NCBI RefSeq assembly: GCF_005280205.1
Contig: NZ_SUND01000018.1
Span: 1-64,000, forward strand
Source of the DNA: Bacillus yapensis
GTDB taxonomy: Bacteria; Bacillota; Bacilli; Bacillales; Cytobacillaceae
DNA: 64,000 nt
Direction of reading: 5' to 3'
Part shown: positions 50,475 through 61,798 of the stretch, one piece after another
Layout: the number at the start of each line of letters is the position of its first letter
Numbering within the stretch: position 1 is the stretch's first letter
Made by a program: the position numbers and the translations under genes
Notes under the pieces: generated by a model
Databases searched by the model: none
The model's input: only the letters and a program-made list of their open reading frames with translations
Told to the model about the DNA's origin: nothing

Positions 50475-51845
50475 ATGTCACAACAAGAACAATGGAAATC
50501 AAAAATCGGCTTCGTTTTAGCAGCAGCGGGGTCAGCTATTGGTTTGGGAGCCATCTGGAAATTCCCTTACGTCGCAGGAACGGGTGGAGGAGGAGCCTTC
50601 TTCCTAATTTTCTTAGCATTTACACTCGTTTTAGGAATGCCTTTATTATTAGGAGAATTCATGATTGGAAGAATGGGTCAAAGTGATCCGATTCAAACCT
50701 ATAGCAAACTAGCATCAAGTCCGAAGTGGAACTTTATTGGAAAAATTGGTGTTTTTACAAGTTTCATACTTTTATCATTTTATAGTGTTGTCGGTGGATG
50801 GATCATCCTTTATATTCTCAAGATTTTGAGCGGTGGATTATCTGGTTTGACGCAGGACCAGTATGGGCAGATGTTTGGGGAGATTATCTCTGAACCATAT
50901 TCAACGATTTTTGCACAGCTTGCATTCATGCTCATTACGATTTTTGTTGTTGCCCAAGGGGTGCAAAAAGGAATCGAGCTTGCAAGTAAAGTGATGATGC
51001 CAGCATTACTTATTCTTTTTATCACATTGGTGATTCGTTCGTTGAGCTTAGATGGTGCGATGGAGGGTGTGAAATTCCTACTGGTACCTGATTTTTCAAA
51101 ACTGACATCTGAGAGTATTTTATTTGCACTAGGACAAGCGTTTTTTACCCTTTCATTAGGGGTTTCGGTCATGCTTACATATGCCTCTTACTTACCAAAG
51201 ACGCAAAACCTACCTCAATCTGGTATCTCTATCATTATCTTAAATGTTGTTATTGCTTTATTAGCAGGCTTGGCCATTTTTCCAGGTGTATTCTCGTTTG
51301 GACTCGAACCAAATGCGGGACCTGTGTTAATTTTCTCAGTTTTACCAGCAGTCTTTAGCCAAATGCCATTTGGGATGCTGTTCTTCTTGGCGTTCTTAAT
51401 CTTATTCTTATTTGCTGCCTTAACATCAGCATTCTCGATGATCGAAATTATAGTGGCGGCTGTTACGAAAAATGATGCGAGTAAGCGTAAAAAGACAACT
51501 TGGATAATTGGAATTCTTATTTTTATCGTCGGAATCCCGTCATGTCTATCTTATGGCGTGTTAGCAGACGCAAAACTATTTGATAAGACGATATTTGACC
51601 TGATGGATTATGCTGTAAGCAATATTTTAATGCCATTAGGTGCCTTATTAATTTCAATTTTTGTCTCAAGGAAAATACCAAAAGCAGAATTGTTTGCAGA
51701 ATTAAAACAGGGCTCGAACGTCGGATACACGTTCTTTTCAATCTGTTATTTTTCCTTAAAATACATCGTCCCAATTGCGATCATCGTTGTCTTTATCGAT
51801 GCGGCAGGAATATCCGATTGGATTTTAGCTCTATTTAACATCTAG
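50475..51845 (+). CDS. neurotransmitter:sodium symporter (NSS/SNF) family transporter
   Basis: A 456-residue membrane protein with about eleven predicted membrane segments. The N terminus [20 protein letters not shown] and [18 protein letters not shown] form the sodium- and substrate-binding signature of the LeuT/TnaT group. Such proteins couple Na+ to amino-acid uptake; the amino acid is not readable here. It is the first gene under the riboswitch, twelve bases ahead of an amino-acid decarboxylase-like gene, so it probably imports that enzyme's substrate. AAAGGAAG precedes the ATG. Confidence 0.93.
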   Translation: MSQQEQWKSKIGFVLAAAGSAIGLGAIWKFPYVAGTGGGGAFFLIFLAFTLVLGMPLLLGEFMIGRMGQSDPIQTYSKLASSPKWNFIGKIGVFTSFILLSFYSVVGGWIILYILKILSGGLSGLTQDQYGQMFGEIISEPYSTIFAQLAFMLITIFVVAQGVQKGIELASKVMMPALLILFITLVIRSLSLDGAMEGVKFLLVPDFSKLTSESILFALGQAFFTLSLGVSVMLTYASYLPKTQNLPQSGISIIILNVVIALLAGLAIFPGVFSFGLEPNAGPVLIFSVLPAVFSQMPFGMLFFLAFLILFLFAALTSAFSMIEIIVAAVTKNDASKRKKTTWIIGILIFIVGIPSCLSYGVLADAKLFDKTIFDLMDYAVSNILMPLGALLISIFVSRKIPKAELFAELKQGSNVGYTFFSICYFSLKYIVPIAIIVVFIDAAGISDWILALFNI

Positions 51846-51857
51846 GAGGGAATAAAC

Positions 51858-53507
51858 ATGACATCAATGAACGATATACAAAAATTATTTCCTAGCATGG
51901 ACGGAAATGACGGTCAAAGAGAGGACGTATTGTCCCACTTTAAGACGATTTTAACAAAAATCGATGCGTTAAAGGATCCGAACAAGTTAACGTTAGGAAA
52001 AATGCCGGACTACACGGAAGATTACTATAATCGTGTGATTCAAAAAGCAAATGTCCCGAAAATGGGCGTGCCGATGGAGGAAGTCATACAAGAGCTTCTT
52101 AAATTGGTAGAAGGACATCGTTACGTCAATCGAAACTATGTAGCCAATGCAGCTCCTCTACCAAATATTGCAAGTATTATCGGAAATCTAGTTATGGTGC
52201 TCGTTAATGGCAATGGACTGTGGGATGTAGAAGGCCCAGCGGCTGCAACAGCAGAAGTCGAAGTAACAAGTATGCTTTCTAAAATGATCGGCTACGACGA
52301 AAATATCAGCACAGGCTACACAACTTGGGGTGGACAAGGGGCTGTTTTTAACTCCTTACGCCTTGCGATTGCTCGTTATGCACCTGCTTCAAATCAAACG
52401 GGTGTACCTGAAAATCTCTATTGCTTCTGTTCAGAGCTTTCACACTACAGCCTTTATAAATCTGTAGAAGCGACTGGAATTGGCGTCGACCACATGATTC
52501 GCGTCAAGGTTAATGACGATCATTCTATGAATCTAGAAGATTTAAAGGAAAAAATGGAGCTTGTCATCGCAAAAGGCGGAGTTCCTCTTTATGTCCTTGC
52601 GACAATGGGTACAACCGATACATTTGGAATTGACGATCTTGCTGGAATCAAGAGCTTAACCGAGGAATTGGAACGAAAGCACGGCTTAGATCCAGTCTAT
52701 ATCCATGCTGACACGGCTATGGGTGGGATGTATACCTTCTTTAATGAGTATGACTTTGAAAGAAATCCTTTAAGTCTAGAAGGCAGTGTTTGTGACGTAT
52801 TAAAAACGTATCAGCAGAAGTTCAAACATATCAATCTTGCAGATAGTATGGTATTCGATTTTCATAAGCTTGGACAAACACCATATATCACGAGTCTATT
52901 TTTAATCAAAAATCGAGAAAACCTGAAGTATGTGGATTTAGATGCGGATGAAACTCCGTATGTTGGAAATCGTGGCTACGGTAGCTATCATACGGGGTAC
53001 ACACTCGAGTGTTCTCGAATGGGTAGTGCTATGGCGATTTATGCTTCACTATTAGCATTTGGTGTGGAAGGCTATCAAGAGCTGTTAGCGAACTATATTC
53101 GCGTCAATATGGCTTTTAGAGAGAAGTTAACAGAAGCGGTGCCGAGTGTAGCCATAACAAACGAAGTTTCTCCGATTACCACATTCCGTTTTTATCCTGA
53201 AACGGTGAAATGGAATGACGAATTGAATGGCCGTTTAACAGCTGAAGAAATAACAGAGATTAATCAATTTAATGATGACTTTGCAGAAGTTATTGGTGCT
53301 GAGCGCGATACCGTCTTTTTTGGAAATACAAAAAAACAACGTCTCGTGGCAGCAGCAAATTCTAGCAAACAAATATCTGTTTATGCGCACAAATTTTTCT
53401 CGATTTCACCATACACAACAATGGAAGAGGTCGACCGCTATGTTGGTTTCTTAAAAGAGCATCTAGAATTTTTCCTGAAAACTCGAGAACAAGTGCTTGT
53501 ATACTAG
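51858..53507 (+). CDS. pyridoxal-phosphate group II amino-acid decarboxylase-like enzyme
   Basis: A 549-residue fold-type I PLP enzyme. The cofactor lysine is Lys337 in VFDFHKLGQ, the ring-stacking His196 lies in CSELSHYS, and Asp285 in YIHADTAMGG contacts the PLP nitrogen. GTTDTFGIDD supports the group II decarboxylase family (glutamate, tyrosine, aspartate and aromatic enzymes). The exact substrate is not determinable by eye. AGGAGGG precedes the ATG. Its place between a Na+-amino-acid symporter and a chemoreceptor, under a c-di-GMP riboswitch, suggests a signalling amine or acid-stress product; that is inference. Confidence 0.88.
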   Translation: MTSMNDIQKLFPSMDGNDGQREDVLSHFKTILTKIDALKDPNKLTLGKMPDYTEDYYNRVIQKANVPKMGVPMEEVIQELLKLVEGHRYVNRNYVANAAPLPNIASIIGNLVMVLVNGNGLWDVEGPAAATAEVEVTSMLSKMIGYDENISTGYTTWGGQGAVFNSLRLAIARYAPASNQTGVPENLYCFCSELSHYSLYKSVEATGIGVDHMIRVKVNDDHSMNLEDLKEKMELVIAKGGVPLYVLATMGTTDTFGIDDLAGIKSLTEELERKHGLDPVYIHADTAMGGMYTFFNEYDFERNPLSLEGSVCDVLKTYQQKFKHINLADSMVFDFHKLGQTPYITSLFLIKNRENLKYVDLDADETPYVGNRGYGSYHTGYTLECSRMGSAMAIYASLLAFGVEGYQELLANYIRVNMAFREKLTEAVPSVAITNEVSPITTFRFYPETVKWNDELNGRLTAEEITEINQFNDDFAEVIGAERDTVFFGNTKKQRLVAAANSSKQISVYAHKFFSISPYTTMEEVDRYVGFLKEHLEFFLKTREQVLVY

Positions 53508-53527
53508 ATAGGGAAGAGGGATAAGTG

Positions 53528-55273
53528 ATGAAAAAGTTAAAACAGCTATCATTTACGCTAAAAACGATTCTTTTAACGACCATTTTAATGCTACTAATTG
53601 GAGTTATTCTACTTGTTAGTAGTATCGAGATTCAAAAAAGCGTCTTAGAAAAAGAAATGGAAAATCAAGCGATGACTATCGCGAATCAATGGGGAGAAAA
53701 AATTAAGCTTGATTTAGTTGAAAAAGCGGCAGAAAACCCTAATACGAATGGCCCTGATCAGAAGAAGCTTATTGAGTTTTTTGATTCCATTTCAGAAAAT
53801 AACCCGATGGTTGCGCAAGGGTATGTCCTTGGAACTGATCTCCAAGAAGGAAACCAATCGGTCATTATTTCAACACCACGTCATATGATTGATGCGTTAG
53901 CTGAATTTGATATCCATATTGGGGATCTGTATGAACAGCCACCGTTAATCGTGGATGAAATCAAAAAGCTTGTAGAAACAAAGAAACCAACGTCAACGGA
54001 AGTGTATGAGGATGACTTTGGAACATGGATCACAGTACTTTACCCGATTAGTAACAGCTCAGGTGAAGTGTATGCCTATTTCGGTGTTGATGTAGATGCA
54101 AGCATGGTAACGGAGGGAACAAGTCGATTCCTAATGAATTCACTTTTCATCCTAATTCCTTTACTGATTGTGTTTGTGCTAGTGCAAATTTTTGCGATTC
54201 GTAAAAATGCTCAGCCATTGAAGCACTTAAGTGTAGGAATTGACGAAATGAGAAATGGCAACTTAGATATCAATTTACCAACTCGAGAAGATGATCTTGG
54301 AAAAATGAACGAGGCCTTCAACGATATGGCTTTAGAATTGAAACAAATGATTAGCAAAATTGGTGAAACGTCTACAACTGTTTTACAATCATCAGGTCTT
54401 GTAAAACAAGTGACGGATCAATCGATGGATGCATCTACTCAAGTGAGTGATAACATTAAGCAAATGACAAATGAAACTCAGGTCCTTGAAACCTCTGTCA
54501 TGGAATCATCTGCAGCGATTGAACAAATGGCAATTGGAATTGGTGAAATCGCAAGTTTCTCACAAGATATTGCTCAAGTATCAAAGGATATGGAATCATT
54601 TGCACACGATGGATTAACGTCTATTCGAAGTGTAGTAGCGCAAATGGATACGATTAACGAGACAGTAGAAAAATCCAGTCAGGTTGTGAGTTCTTTACAA
54701 GAGCGCTCAGATGAAATTAGCAGCATTCTAGATGTCATTACAGGAATTTCAGCACAGACCAACTTACTTGCGCTAAATGCAGCAATCGAAGCAGCTCGCG
54801 CTGGTGAGCATGGAAAAGGATTTGCGGTGGTCGCACAAGAGGTTCGAAAATTGGCTGAGGAATCATCTAAATCAACTGAAAGAATTTCTAAGATTATTGA
54901 GGAGATTCAAGTAGAGACAAGCAAAGCTGTATCTGCAATGGTAGTCGGTACGAAAGAAACACAAAAAGGAACAGAGTACGCACATGCTACAGGACAACTT
55001 TTTGAGAAGATTAAAGCGTACACGGATCAAATCTCATCAAAAATCGAAAGTATTTCTGCTTCTTCACAGGAAATCTCAGCCGGCGCTGAAGAGGTATCTG
55101 CAACATCTAAGGAATTAACGGCGATTGCAAGCAACAATTCTGAGTTCACACTAGAAATTGAAGCAAGCACGCAGGAACAAATGGAATCCATTAGCCAATT
55201 GTCTGATGCGGCTCAAAAATTAAACAAATTAGCGAACGAGCTACAGTCGATGGTGACTAGATTTAAGGCGTAA
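53528..55273 (+). CDS. methyl-accepting chemotaxis protein
   Basis: A 581-residue transmembrane receptor. Membrane segments (about 13-33 and 204-222) flank a ~170-residue extracellular Cache-like ligand domain. A HAMP linker (about 225-278) precedes the signalling coiled coil with the conserved hairpin tip [20 protein letters not shown] (tip reading in two pieces) and [20 protein letters not shown] 53528 is eight bases from AGAGGG. It closes the operon after the decarboxylase. The ligand could be the decarboxylase substrate or product. Confidence 0.93.
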   Translation: MKKLKQLSFTLKTILLTTILMLLIGVILLVSSIEIQKSVLEKEMENQAMTIANQWGEKIKLDLVEKAAENPNTNGPDQKKLIEFFDSISENNPMVAQGYVLGTDLQEGNQSVIISTPRHMIDALAEFDIHIGDLYEQPPLIVDEIKKLVETKKPTSTEVYEDDFGTWITVLYPISNSSGEVYAYFGVDVDASMVTEGTSRFLMNSLFILIPLLIVFVLVQIFAIRKNAQPLKHLSVGIDEMRNGNLDINLPTREDDLGKMNEAFNDMALELKQMISKIGETSTTVLQSSGLVKQVTDQSMDASTQVSDNIKQMTNETQVLETSVMESSAAIEQMAIGIGEIASFSQDIAQVSKDMESFAHDGLTSIRSVVAQMDTINETVEKSSQVVSSLQERSDEISSILDVITGISAQTNLLALNAAIEAARAGEHGKGFAVVAQEVRKLAEESSKSTERISKIIEEIQVETSKAVSAMVVGTKETQKGTEYAHATGQLFEKIKAYTDQISSKIESISASSQEISAGAEEVSATSKELTAIASNNSEFTLEIEASTQEQMESISQLSDAAQKLNKLANELQSMVTRFKA

Positions 55274-55637
55274 GATTTTAGTAGCCTGGTTCATGGAGAC
55301 AACTTTTCTATGAGTCTAGAGCTCAGTGTCCTCATGCTGGCTGCATGAGGACACTTATCATAGGAATCCAGTGATAGATGTCTTTATGACGCGCTCATGG
55401 GGACAACTTTTGAAAGAATCCGGTGATTAATGTCTCCATGACCGCTTCATGCGGACACTCTTTATAGAAATCCGGTGATTAATGTCTCCATGACCAGTTC
55501 ATGGGGACATTGTTTATATGTACCCAGTAGTCAATGTCCTCATGCTCGCTGCATGAGGACATTTTTCACAAAAATCCCGCGATTATTGTCCTCAATACCG
55601 GCTACCTTCATAGAAACGCCTCTACCACATCTCTTCG
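55274..55637 (+). repeat. degenerate 52-bp tandem repeat array with hairpin arms
   Basis: The boundary word (A)TGTC recurs at 55326, 55378, 55430, 55482, 55534 and 55586, each step exactly 52 bases. A unit reads TGTCCYCATG, ~7-8 bases, CATGRGGACA, then a spacer ending in AATCCGGTGATTA. The two arms can pair in every complete unit, mostly with G-U or compensatory changes. The half unit from 55274 and the decayed end past 55600 bring it to about six to seven copies. No protein frame spans it. Confidence 0.9.
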
Positions 55638-55739
55638 ACATTCCATGACAAGTTCTAGGTTATTTAGCTAGGAAATTACAAATCATTAAAAAAATGAGAT
55701 AATGCCTTTAAAGTGAAAAAACGAAAAGGGATTGATCGT

Positions 55740-56483
55740 ATGTTTTCTCTACAAGAAATTCGTAGCTTGAATGAGCTTGAGCTGGCTGTTTATAATTACG
55801 TCATCTCCAATATTGAAAAAGTCAATCATATGAGTATTCGAGAATTATCAGAAGTCACGCATGTCTCAACCACGACAATTCTGCGTTTTTGTAAAAAGAT
55901 GAATACGGATGGATTTACAGAATTTAAATTCAAACTCAAAATGTATAAAGAAAGCCAGGAGCAATCTTTTCCGACTGAAGATGCTTCCCATATGATCGAC
56001 TTTTTTAAGAAGATTAATAACGATGAATTCGATAGTTTATTGAATCAGGCTGCCGAACTGATCGTCAATAAAAATAAAGTAATCTTTTTAGGTATCGGTT
56101 CTAGTGGAGCACTAGGAAAATATGGGGCAAGATTTCTTTCAAACGTCGGTAAGTTTGCCCAGCATTTGGATGATCCGTTTTATCCTGTGCCTGATGGCTA
56201 CTATGATTCATCGGTTACGATTGTCCTGTCCGTATTTGGAGAAACAGAAGAGACGTTGAAGCAAGTAAGTCGTTTTAAAAGTATGTCTTCAGCCATCATT
56301 AGCATTACGAACTATGAAACGTGTACCTTAGCGAAACTATCTGACTTGAACATTGCCTATTATATGCAATTTATGAAAGTGAAAAATGAATATAATATTA
56401 CTTCTCAGGTTCCTGTCGTGTATATTTTAGAAATGATTGGAAGAAAGGTTCAAAGGCTACTGGAACAAAGAAAAACCAAATAA
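55740..56483 (+). CDS. RpiR-family transcriptional regulator (beta-glucoside cluster)
   Basis: A ~247-residue regulator with the RpiR helix-turn-helix (MSIRELSEVTHVSTTTILRFCKKM, split about residues 30-53) and a C-terminal SIS domain (FLGIGSSGALGKYGA, SVFGETEETL) for a phosphosugar effector. ATG 55740 follows AAAAGGG by nine bases; an in-frame GTG at 55713 has no ribosome site. It lies upstream of a 6-phospho-beta-glucosidase gene and could control it. It differs clearly from the RpiR protein at 42755. Confidence 0.9.
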   Translation: MFSLQEIRSLNELELAVYNYVISNIEKVNHMSIRELSEVTHVSTTTILRFCKKMNTDGFTEFKFKLKMYKESQEQSFPTEDASHMIDFFKKINNDEFDSLLNQAAELIVNKNKVIFLGIGSSGALGKYGARFLSNVGKFAQHLDDPFYPVPDGYYDSSVTIVLSVFGETEETLKQVSRFKSMSSAIISITNYETCTLAKLSDLNIAYYMQFMKVKNEYNITSQVPVVYILEMIGRKVQRLLEQRKTK

Positions 56484-56586
56484 CCATGACTGCTTGTTTT
56501 TTTTATGTAACATTTTTTAAACACCGTAACAAGTTTTTTTCGCCATCCAACGTAGTGACTCACGTATTTTTTCTTTCTACAATATA

Positions 56587-56600
56587 CGAAAGCGGTTTCG
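56587..56600. promoter_or_regulatory. cre-like palindrome ahead of the GH1 gene
   Basis: CGAAAGCGGTTTCG matches the cre core with changes only at the outer bases. It lies 28 bases before the start codon. Confidence 0.55.
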
Positions 56601-56615
56601 CAATTGAGCATGTAG

Positions 56616-58088
<1,473 letters not shown>

Positions 58089-58163
58089 ATTACTGAAATA
58101 AACGCGTGTCGACAGTCTTTCAGTTTGTTTTGAAGGGCGTCCGAAGAAGGAGGAATACATTCT

Positions 58164-60083
58164 ATGTTTTCCAAACGTCAAAAGGATATATTTTCAGTAT
58201 TATCGAAGGTAAATGAATCGATTACCTCAGAATGGATTGCAAAAGAAATAGGTGTCAGTGATCGGACTGTTCGAAATGAGATTAAGCTAATTCAGCAAAA
58301 ATCTGCCTCTTTTGGAATCGTAATAGAATCTTATAGGGGTAAGGGCTATTCGATGAAAGTATTGGACCAACAGCTATTTTCATCAGCCGTTGGTCAAGTA
58401 TCTGATGAAGCGGATACGACCATAGTGAATTATGCCGATCAGGAAAACCGTGTTCTCTATATGCTGACGAGGTTATTGTTAGTAAAAGACTTTATAAAGA
58501 TTGAAAAGTTCTCCGATGAACTGTTTGTATCGATTTCAACCGTTCAAAACGATCTGAAAATCGTGCGCTCGATCTTAAAGAAATACAATTTAAAATTGAC
58601 GACTCGACCTTACTATGGAACAAAAGTAGAAGGGGACGAGTATATGAAAAGGCAATGCCTGTCCAATTCAGTCTTGAACCGTAAGCAAGACCCTTTTGTG
58701 GACAGTGATTCTTTTCAGCTATTAGATCAAGAAGTTTATGAAAATGTAAAAAAGATTTTGATAGATAAACTGATCACCTACAAAATTGATATTTCGGATA
58801 TTTCCTTAACCAATTTGGTTACCCATATTACGATTGCTTGTAAAAGGATTGAGGAAGGCTGGATCATTGAGCATCTTGAAGATTGGATCATTCAACAATA
58901 TCCATTTGAACAGATGGTAGCAAAGGAAATTATTGCAGAGGTGGAGCGTTTTACTGGCCTTACGTTTCCTACGTCTGAAATGGATTACATCATTATTCAT
59001 TTATTAGGAACGAAATTACTAAATGAAAAAGAATTACAGGAAATCAATGATCATGATGAGGTTGGAAAAATTGTCAATCTCATTCTCGAAAGGCTCAAGA
59101 ATGAATTGAATTGGGATTTTAGGGATGATATCGAGTTTATTCAAGCCCTAACGCTTCATATTCGCCCTGCCATGAATCGATTGAAATACAAAATGAATAT
59201 TAGAAATCCATTGCTCAATGATATTAAAACAAAATATCCGATTGCATTTGACGGGGCAGTAATTGCCAGTAAATGTATTGAAGAGTACTTAAATCTAGAA
59301 ATTGTCGAGCATGAGATTGCTTATATTGCCCTTCATATCGGTGTTGCTCTAGAAAGAATGAAAACAAGAAAAAATGAGCTGAAAAAAGTGCTAGTGGTTT
59401 GCGCTTCTGGCGTAGGAAGTGCAAGGCTTCTTTACTATCGTTTGAAAAACCATTTTGATCATAGTATCGAAATCGTGGATACGATTAATTACTATAATTT
59501 AGTTTCCTATAATCTTGCATCCGTTGATTTAATCATTAGCACCATTCCGATTCTAGAAACTTTGCGGGTTCCGGTACTAGTCGTAAATCCATTTTTAGAC
59601 GATAAGGATATACAAAAAATCAATGGTTTTTTAAAGAAGAGCTCATATCAAGTCGAATCTTATTTGAATTCATCAAGAATCTTTTTACAGCAGGATTTGC
59701 AAGATAAGGAAAGTGTTATCGAGTTTCTATGTAATGAGCTGTATAACCAGGGGCTTGTTCCTGCTGATTACGTAAACCTTGTGTTAGAAAGGGAATCTTT
59801 GGCACCAACTTGTTTTGGGGACCTAGTAGCGATTCCTCATCCGATGACGCCTGTTACAGAGGAAACATTCTGGACGATTTGTACATTAAAAAAGCCAATT
59901 CAATGGCACGAAGATCAAATGGTCCAATTTGTTTGCTTACTAAATATTAGAAAAGGCCCAAACAGTGACCTTGATCAAATGTATCAAAACATGATTGCTA
60001 TTTTAGACAATCGAATGCTGATTCAAAGACTGATCGAAAGCAAAAACCAGAACGAAGTAATAAGCTTGTTAAAAGAGAAATAG
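58164..60083 (+). CDS. PRD-containing transcription activator with EIIB and EIIA domains (LicR/MtlR-like)
   Basis: A 639-residue regulator. Order: DeoR-type helix-turn-helix (about 5-55), a second Mga-like helix-turn-helix (about 90-150), two PTS regulation domains (about 190-300 and 305-395), an EIIB-like domain with Cys in VVCASGVGSARLL (about 405-490) and an EIIA-type domain with His in VAIPHPMTP (about 500-639). Phosphorylation by HPr and the PTS normally tunes such activators. It sits between the GH1 gene and the PTS genes and is their likely activator. AGGAGGAA precedes the ATG. Confidence 0.93.
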   Translation: MFSKRQKDIFSVLSKVNESITSEWIAKEIGVSDRTVRNEIKLIQQKSASFGIVIESYRGKGYSMKVLDQQLFSSAVGQVSDEADTTIVNYADQENRVLYMLTRLLLVKDFIKIEKFSDELFVSISTVQNDLKIVRSILKKYNLKLTTRPYYGTKVEGDEYMKRQCLSNSVLNRKQDPFVDSDSFQLLDQEVYENVKKILIDKLITYKIDISDISLTNLVTHITIACKRIEEGWIIEHLEDWIIQQYPFEQMVAKEIIAEVERFTGLTFPTSEMDYIIIHLLGTKLLNEKELQEINDHDEVGKIVNLILERLKNELNWDFRDDIEFIQALTLHIRPAMNRLKYKMNIRNPLLNDIKTKYPIAFDGAVIASKCIEEYLNLEIVEHEIAYIALHIGVALERMKTRKNELKKVLVVCASGVGSARLLYYRLKNHFDHSIEIVDTINYYNLVSYNLASVDLIISTIPILETLRVPVLVVNPFLDDKDIQKINGFLKKSSYQVESYLNSSRIFLQQDLQDKESVIEFLCNELYNQGLVPADYVNLVLERESLAPTCFGDLVAIPHPMTPVTEETFWTICTLKKPIQWHEDQMVQFVCLLNIRKGPNSDLDQMYQNMIAILDNRMLIQRLIESKNQNEVISLLKEK

Positions 60084-60141
60084 AAGTGAGTTCTTCTACA
60101 CTTGTGTTCTGAATAAAATAAATAATGAGAAAATTGACCTA

Positions 60142-60169
60142 AGTTTTTCCGTTGAGCAACGGAAAAACT
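60142..60169. terminator. stem-loop after the PRD activator gene
   Basis: AGTTTTTCCGTT and AACGGAAAAACT form a perfect 12-bp stem around GAGC. No T run follows, so termination is possible but not assured. Confidence 0.55.
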
Positions 60170-60179
60170 AAAACTTAAA

Positions 60180-60193
60180 GTAAAGCGCTTACA
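60180..60193. promoter_or_regulatory. cre-like site ahead of the ChbG gene
   Basis: GTAAAGCGCTTACA is a cre-like palindrome with two outer mismatches, 82 bases before chbG. Confidence 0.5.
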
Positions 60194-60274
60194 TGTTAAA
60201 CTAATATTATAGGATCCTTTATAATATTTCAGTTCAAAATCGCAACTACAGTTCACGAACCGGGGATGATACGT

Positions 60275-61030
60275 TTGAGAAAATGGGTAGTAAACGCTGA
60301 TGATTTTGGTTATTCAAAGGCAGTTAATTATGGAATTCTGGATGCCCATAAATACGGAATCGTTACATCAGCGACTTTAATGGCAAATATGCCGGGAGCC
60401 TTTCACGCAGCTCAACTTGCAAAAGAGTGTAAAGAGCTAGGTGTGGGTATTCATTTAGTATTAACCTGCGGAAGTCCAGTAAGAGATGATGTCCCATCTT
60501 TGGTGAATAGTGAAGGAACCTTCCACAAATTATCGGATATCGAGAAGCATGCATCTCTTGAGGATGTGAAAAAAGAACTGACCAGTCAAATCGAATTATT
60601 TTATTCTCTTGGTTTGACACCTACTCATCTTGATTCACATCATCATATTCATACAATGAAATCATTTTATCCAATTGTGAAAGAGTTAGCCGAAACATAT
60701 CAACTGCCGATTAGAAGTGCAGGGAATGCAGATCGGAAGTTACATCCAATTGAGTATTTGTGTGCAGATTTCTATGGAAGTCATTTGACTGTGGAAAACA
60801 CTTTAACTCTTTTTGAAAGTTTATTAGATTTTGAGACTGTCGAAATTATGAGTCATCCGTCATTTATTGATAATGCTTTATCAGCGGGTAGTTCGTATAG
60901 TAAGGAACGCCTTAATGAACTAGATATCTTAACAGACCCGTCAATTGCTTCATTTTTTGAAGAAAAAAACATTCAGCTCATCAACTACAAAGATTTCGCA
61001 AATCAGATTAAGAGTGGAAGGAATGAATAA
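60275..61030 (+). CDS. chbG: ChbG/YdjC-family carbohydrate deacetylase
   Basis: A 251-residue YdjC-fold metal-dependent deacetylase. Visible are VVNADDFGYS near the N terminus (metal-binding Asp), the HLDSHHHIHTM motif (about residues 122-132) and MSHPSF (about 193-198). ChbG removes one acetyl group from chitobiose-6-phosphate in E. coli, and family members accompany PTS genes. I prefer the TTG at 60275, nine bases after GGGG, over ATG 60266, which abuts that site. Its presence suggests an N-acetylated disaccharide as substrate. It overlaps no neighbour; EIIA follows after one base. Confidence 0.87.
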   Translation: MRKWVVNADDFGYSKAVNYGILDAHKYGIVTSATLMANMPGAFHAAQLAKECKELGVGIHLVLTCGSPVRDDVPSLVNSEGTFHKLSDIEKHASLEDVKKELTSQIELFYSLGLTPTHLDSHHHIHTMKSFYPIVKELAETYQLPIRSAGNADRKLHPIEYLCADFYGSHLTVENTLTLFESLLDFETVEIMSHPSFIDNALSAGSSYSKERLNELDILTDPSIASFFEEKNIQLINYKDFANQIKSGRNE

Positions 61031-61031
61031 A

Positions 61032-61352
61032 ATGACAACAATTTCTGAAGAGACTATTTTCCAAATCATTCTTCACGGTGGCGATGGAAAGAGTCATGCT
61101 ATGGAAGCAATTGCGTTAGCCAAAACCGGAGATATTGAAGGTGCTGAAGCTAAATTAAAAAATGCAGAAGAGGCGCTTAACCAGGCTCACCGGATTCAAA
61201 CTTCTCTGATCCAAGAAGAAGTTAGAGGGAACAACGCAACAATCTCTCTTCTTATGGTACATGCTCAAGACCATTTGATGAACTCGATTACTGTTAAAGA
61301 TTTAGCTAGAGAATTTGTAGATATGTATAAAGTCATTTTGAAAAAAGGTTGA
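61032..61352 (+). CDS. PTS lactose/cellobiose-type EIIA
   Basis: A 106-residue helical phosphocarrier of the lactose/cellobiose/chitobiose class. The phosphorylated His lies in MVHAQDHLMNS near residue 77 and the acidic metal-site region near its end is ordinary. I choose ATG 61032, ten bases after GGAAGG; ATG 61023 is one base from that site. Partner EIIB and EIIC are downstream after a short gap with a cre-like site. Confidence 0.93.
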   Translation: MTTISEETIFQIILHGGDGKSHAMEAIALAKTGDIEGAEAKLKNAEEALNQAHRIQTSLIQEEVRGNNATISLLMVHAQDHLMNSITVKDLAREFVDMYKVILKKG

Positions 61353-61409
61353 TCAATATTTTTTGAAAGGAGTGGTTCACCTAAAAAAAAGTGAAAAATT
61401 TATCTGTTT

Positions 61410-61423
61410 TGTAACCGCTTTCT
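61410..61423 (-). promoter_or_regulatory. cre-like site ahead of EIIB
   Basis: AGAAAGCGGTTACA on the minus strand is one mismatch from the cre consensus. It lies in the EIIA-EIIB gap and may mark an internal promoter. Confidence 0.6.
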
Positions 61424-61456
61424 TACGTCGCAGAAATTATCAAGGGGGAGTTAACG

Positions 61457-61762
61457 ATGAAAAAAATTCTATTAGTATGTGCTGCAGGAATGTCAACGAG
61501 CCTATTGGTTAACAAAATGAAGGATGCTGCAAACAAACGAGGAGAAGAAATCGATATTTTTGCACTTCCAATTTCAGAATCAAGCTCAGTGATTGACGAA
61601 GTAGATGTCGTGCTATTAGGACCACAAGTGAGATTTCAAAAAGCACAGGTTGATTCTATGGTAAAAGGACGTGTTCCTGTAGAAGTAATCGAAATGCGTG
61701 CCTATGGAACGATGGATGGAGAAAAGGTTCTAAACAGAGCATTTGAACTCATTGGAGAATAA
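61457..61762 (+). CDS. PTS lactose/cellobiose-type EIIB
   Basis: A 101-residue cytoplasmic EIIB. The phosphorylated Cys is Cys8 in ILLVCAAGMSTSLLV, followed by the P-loop. The rest (VVLLGPQVRFQKAQVD) fits the cellobiose/chitobiose family. AAGGGGGAG precedes the ATG. EIIC follows after 36 bases. Confidence 0.94.
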   Translation: MKKILLVCAAGMSTSLLVNKMKDAANKRGEEIDIFALPISESSSVIDEVDVVLLGPQVRFQKAQVDSMVKGRVPVEVIEMRAYGTMDGEKVLNRAFELIGE

Positions 61763-61798
61763 TTAGGTAAATGCCTAGATAAAAAGGAGCGAAAAACT

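Noticed and set aside
55274-55637. CRISPR array
   Set aside because: The whole 52-base unit is repeated, including the supposed spacers, and no cas genes are in the window.
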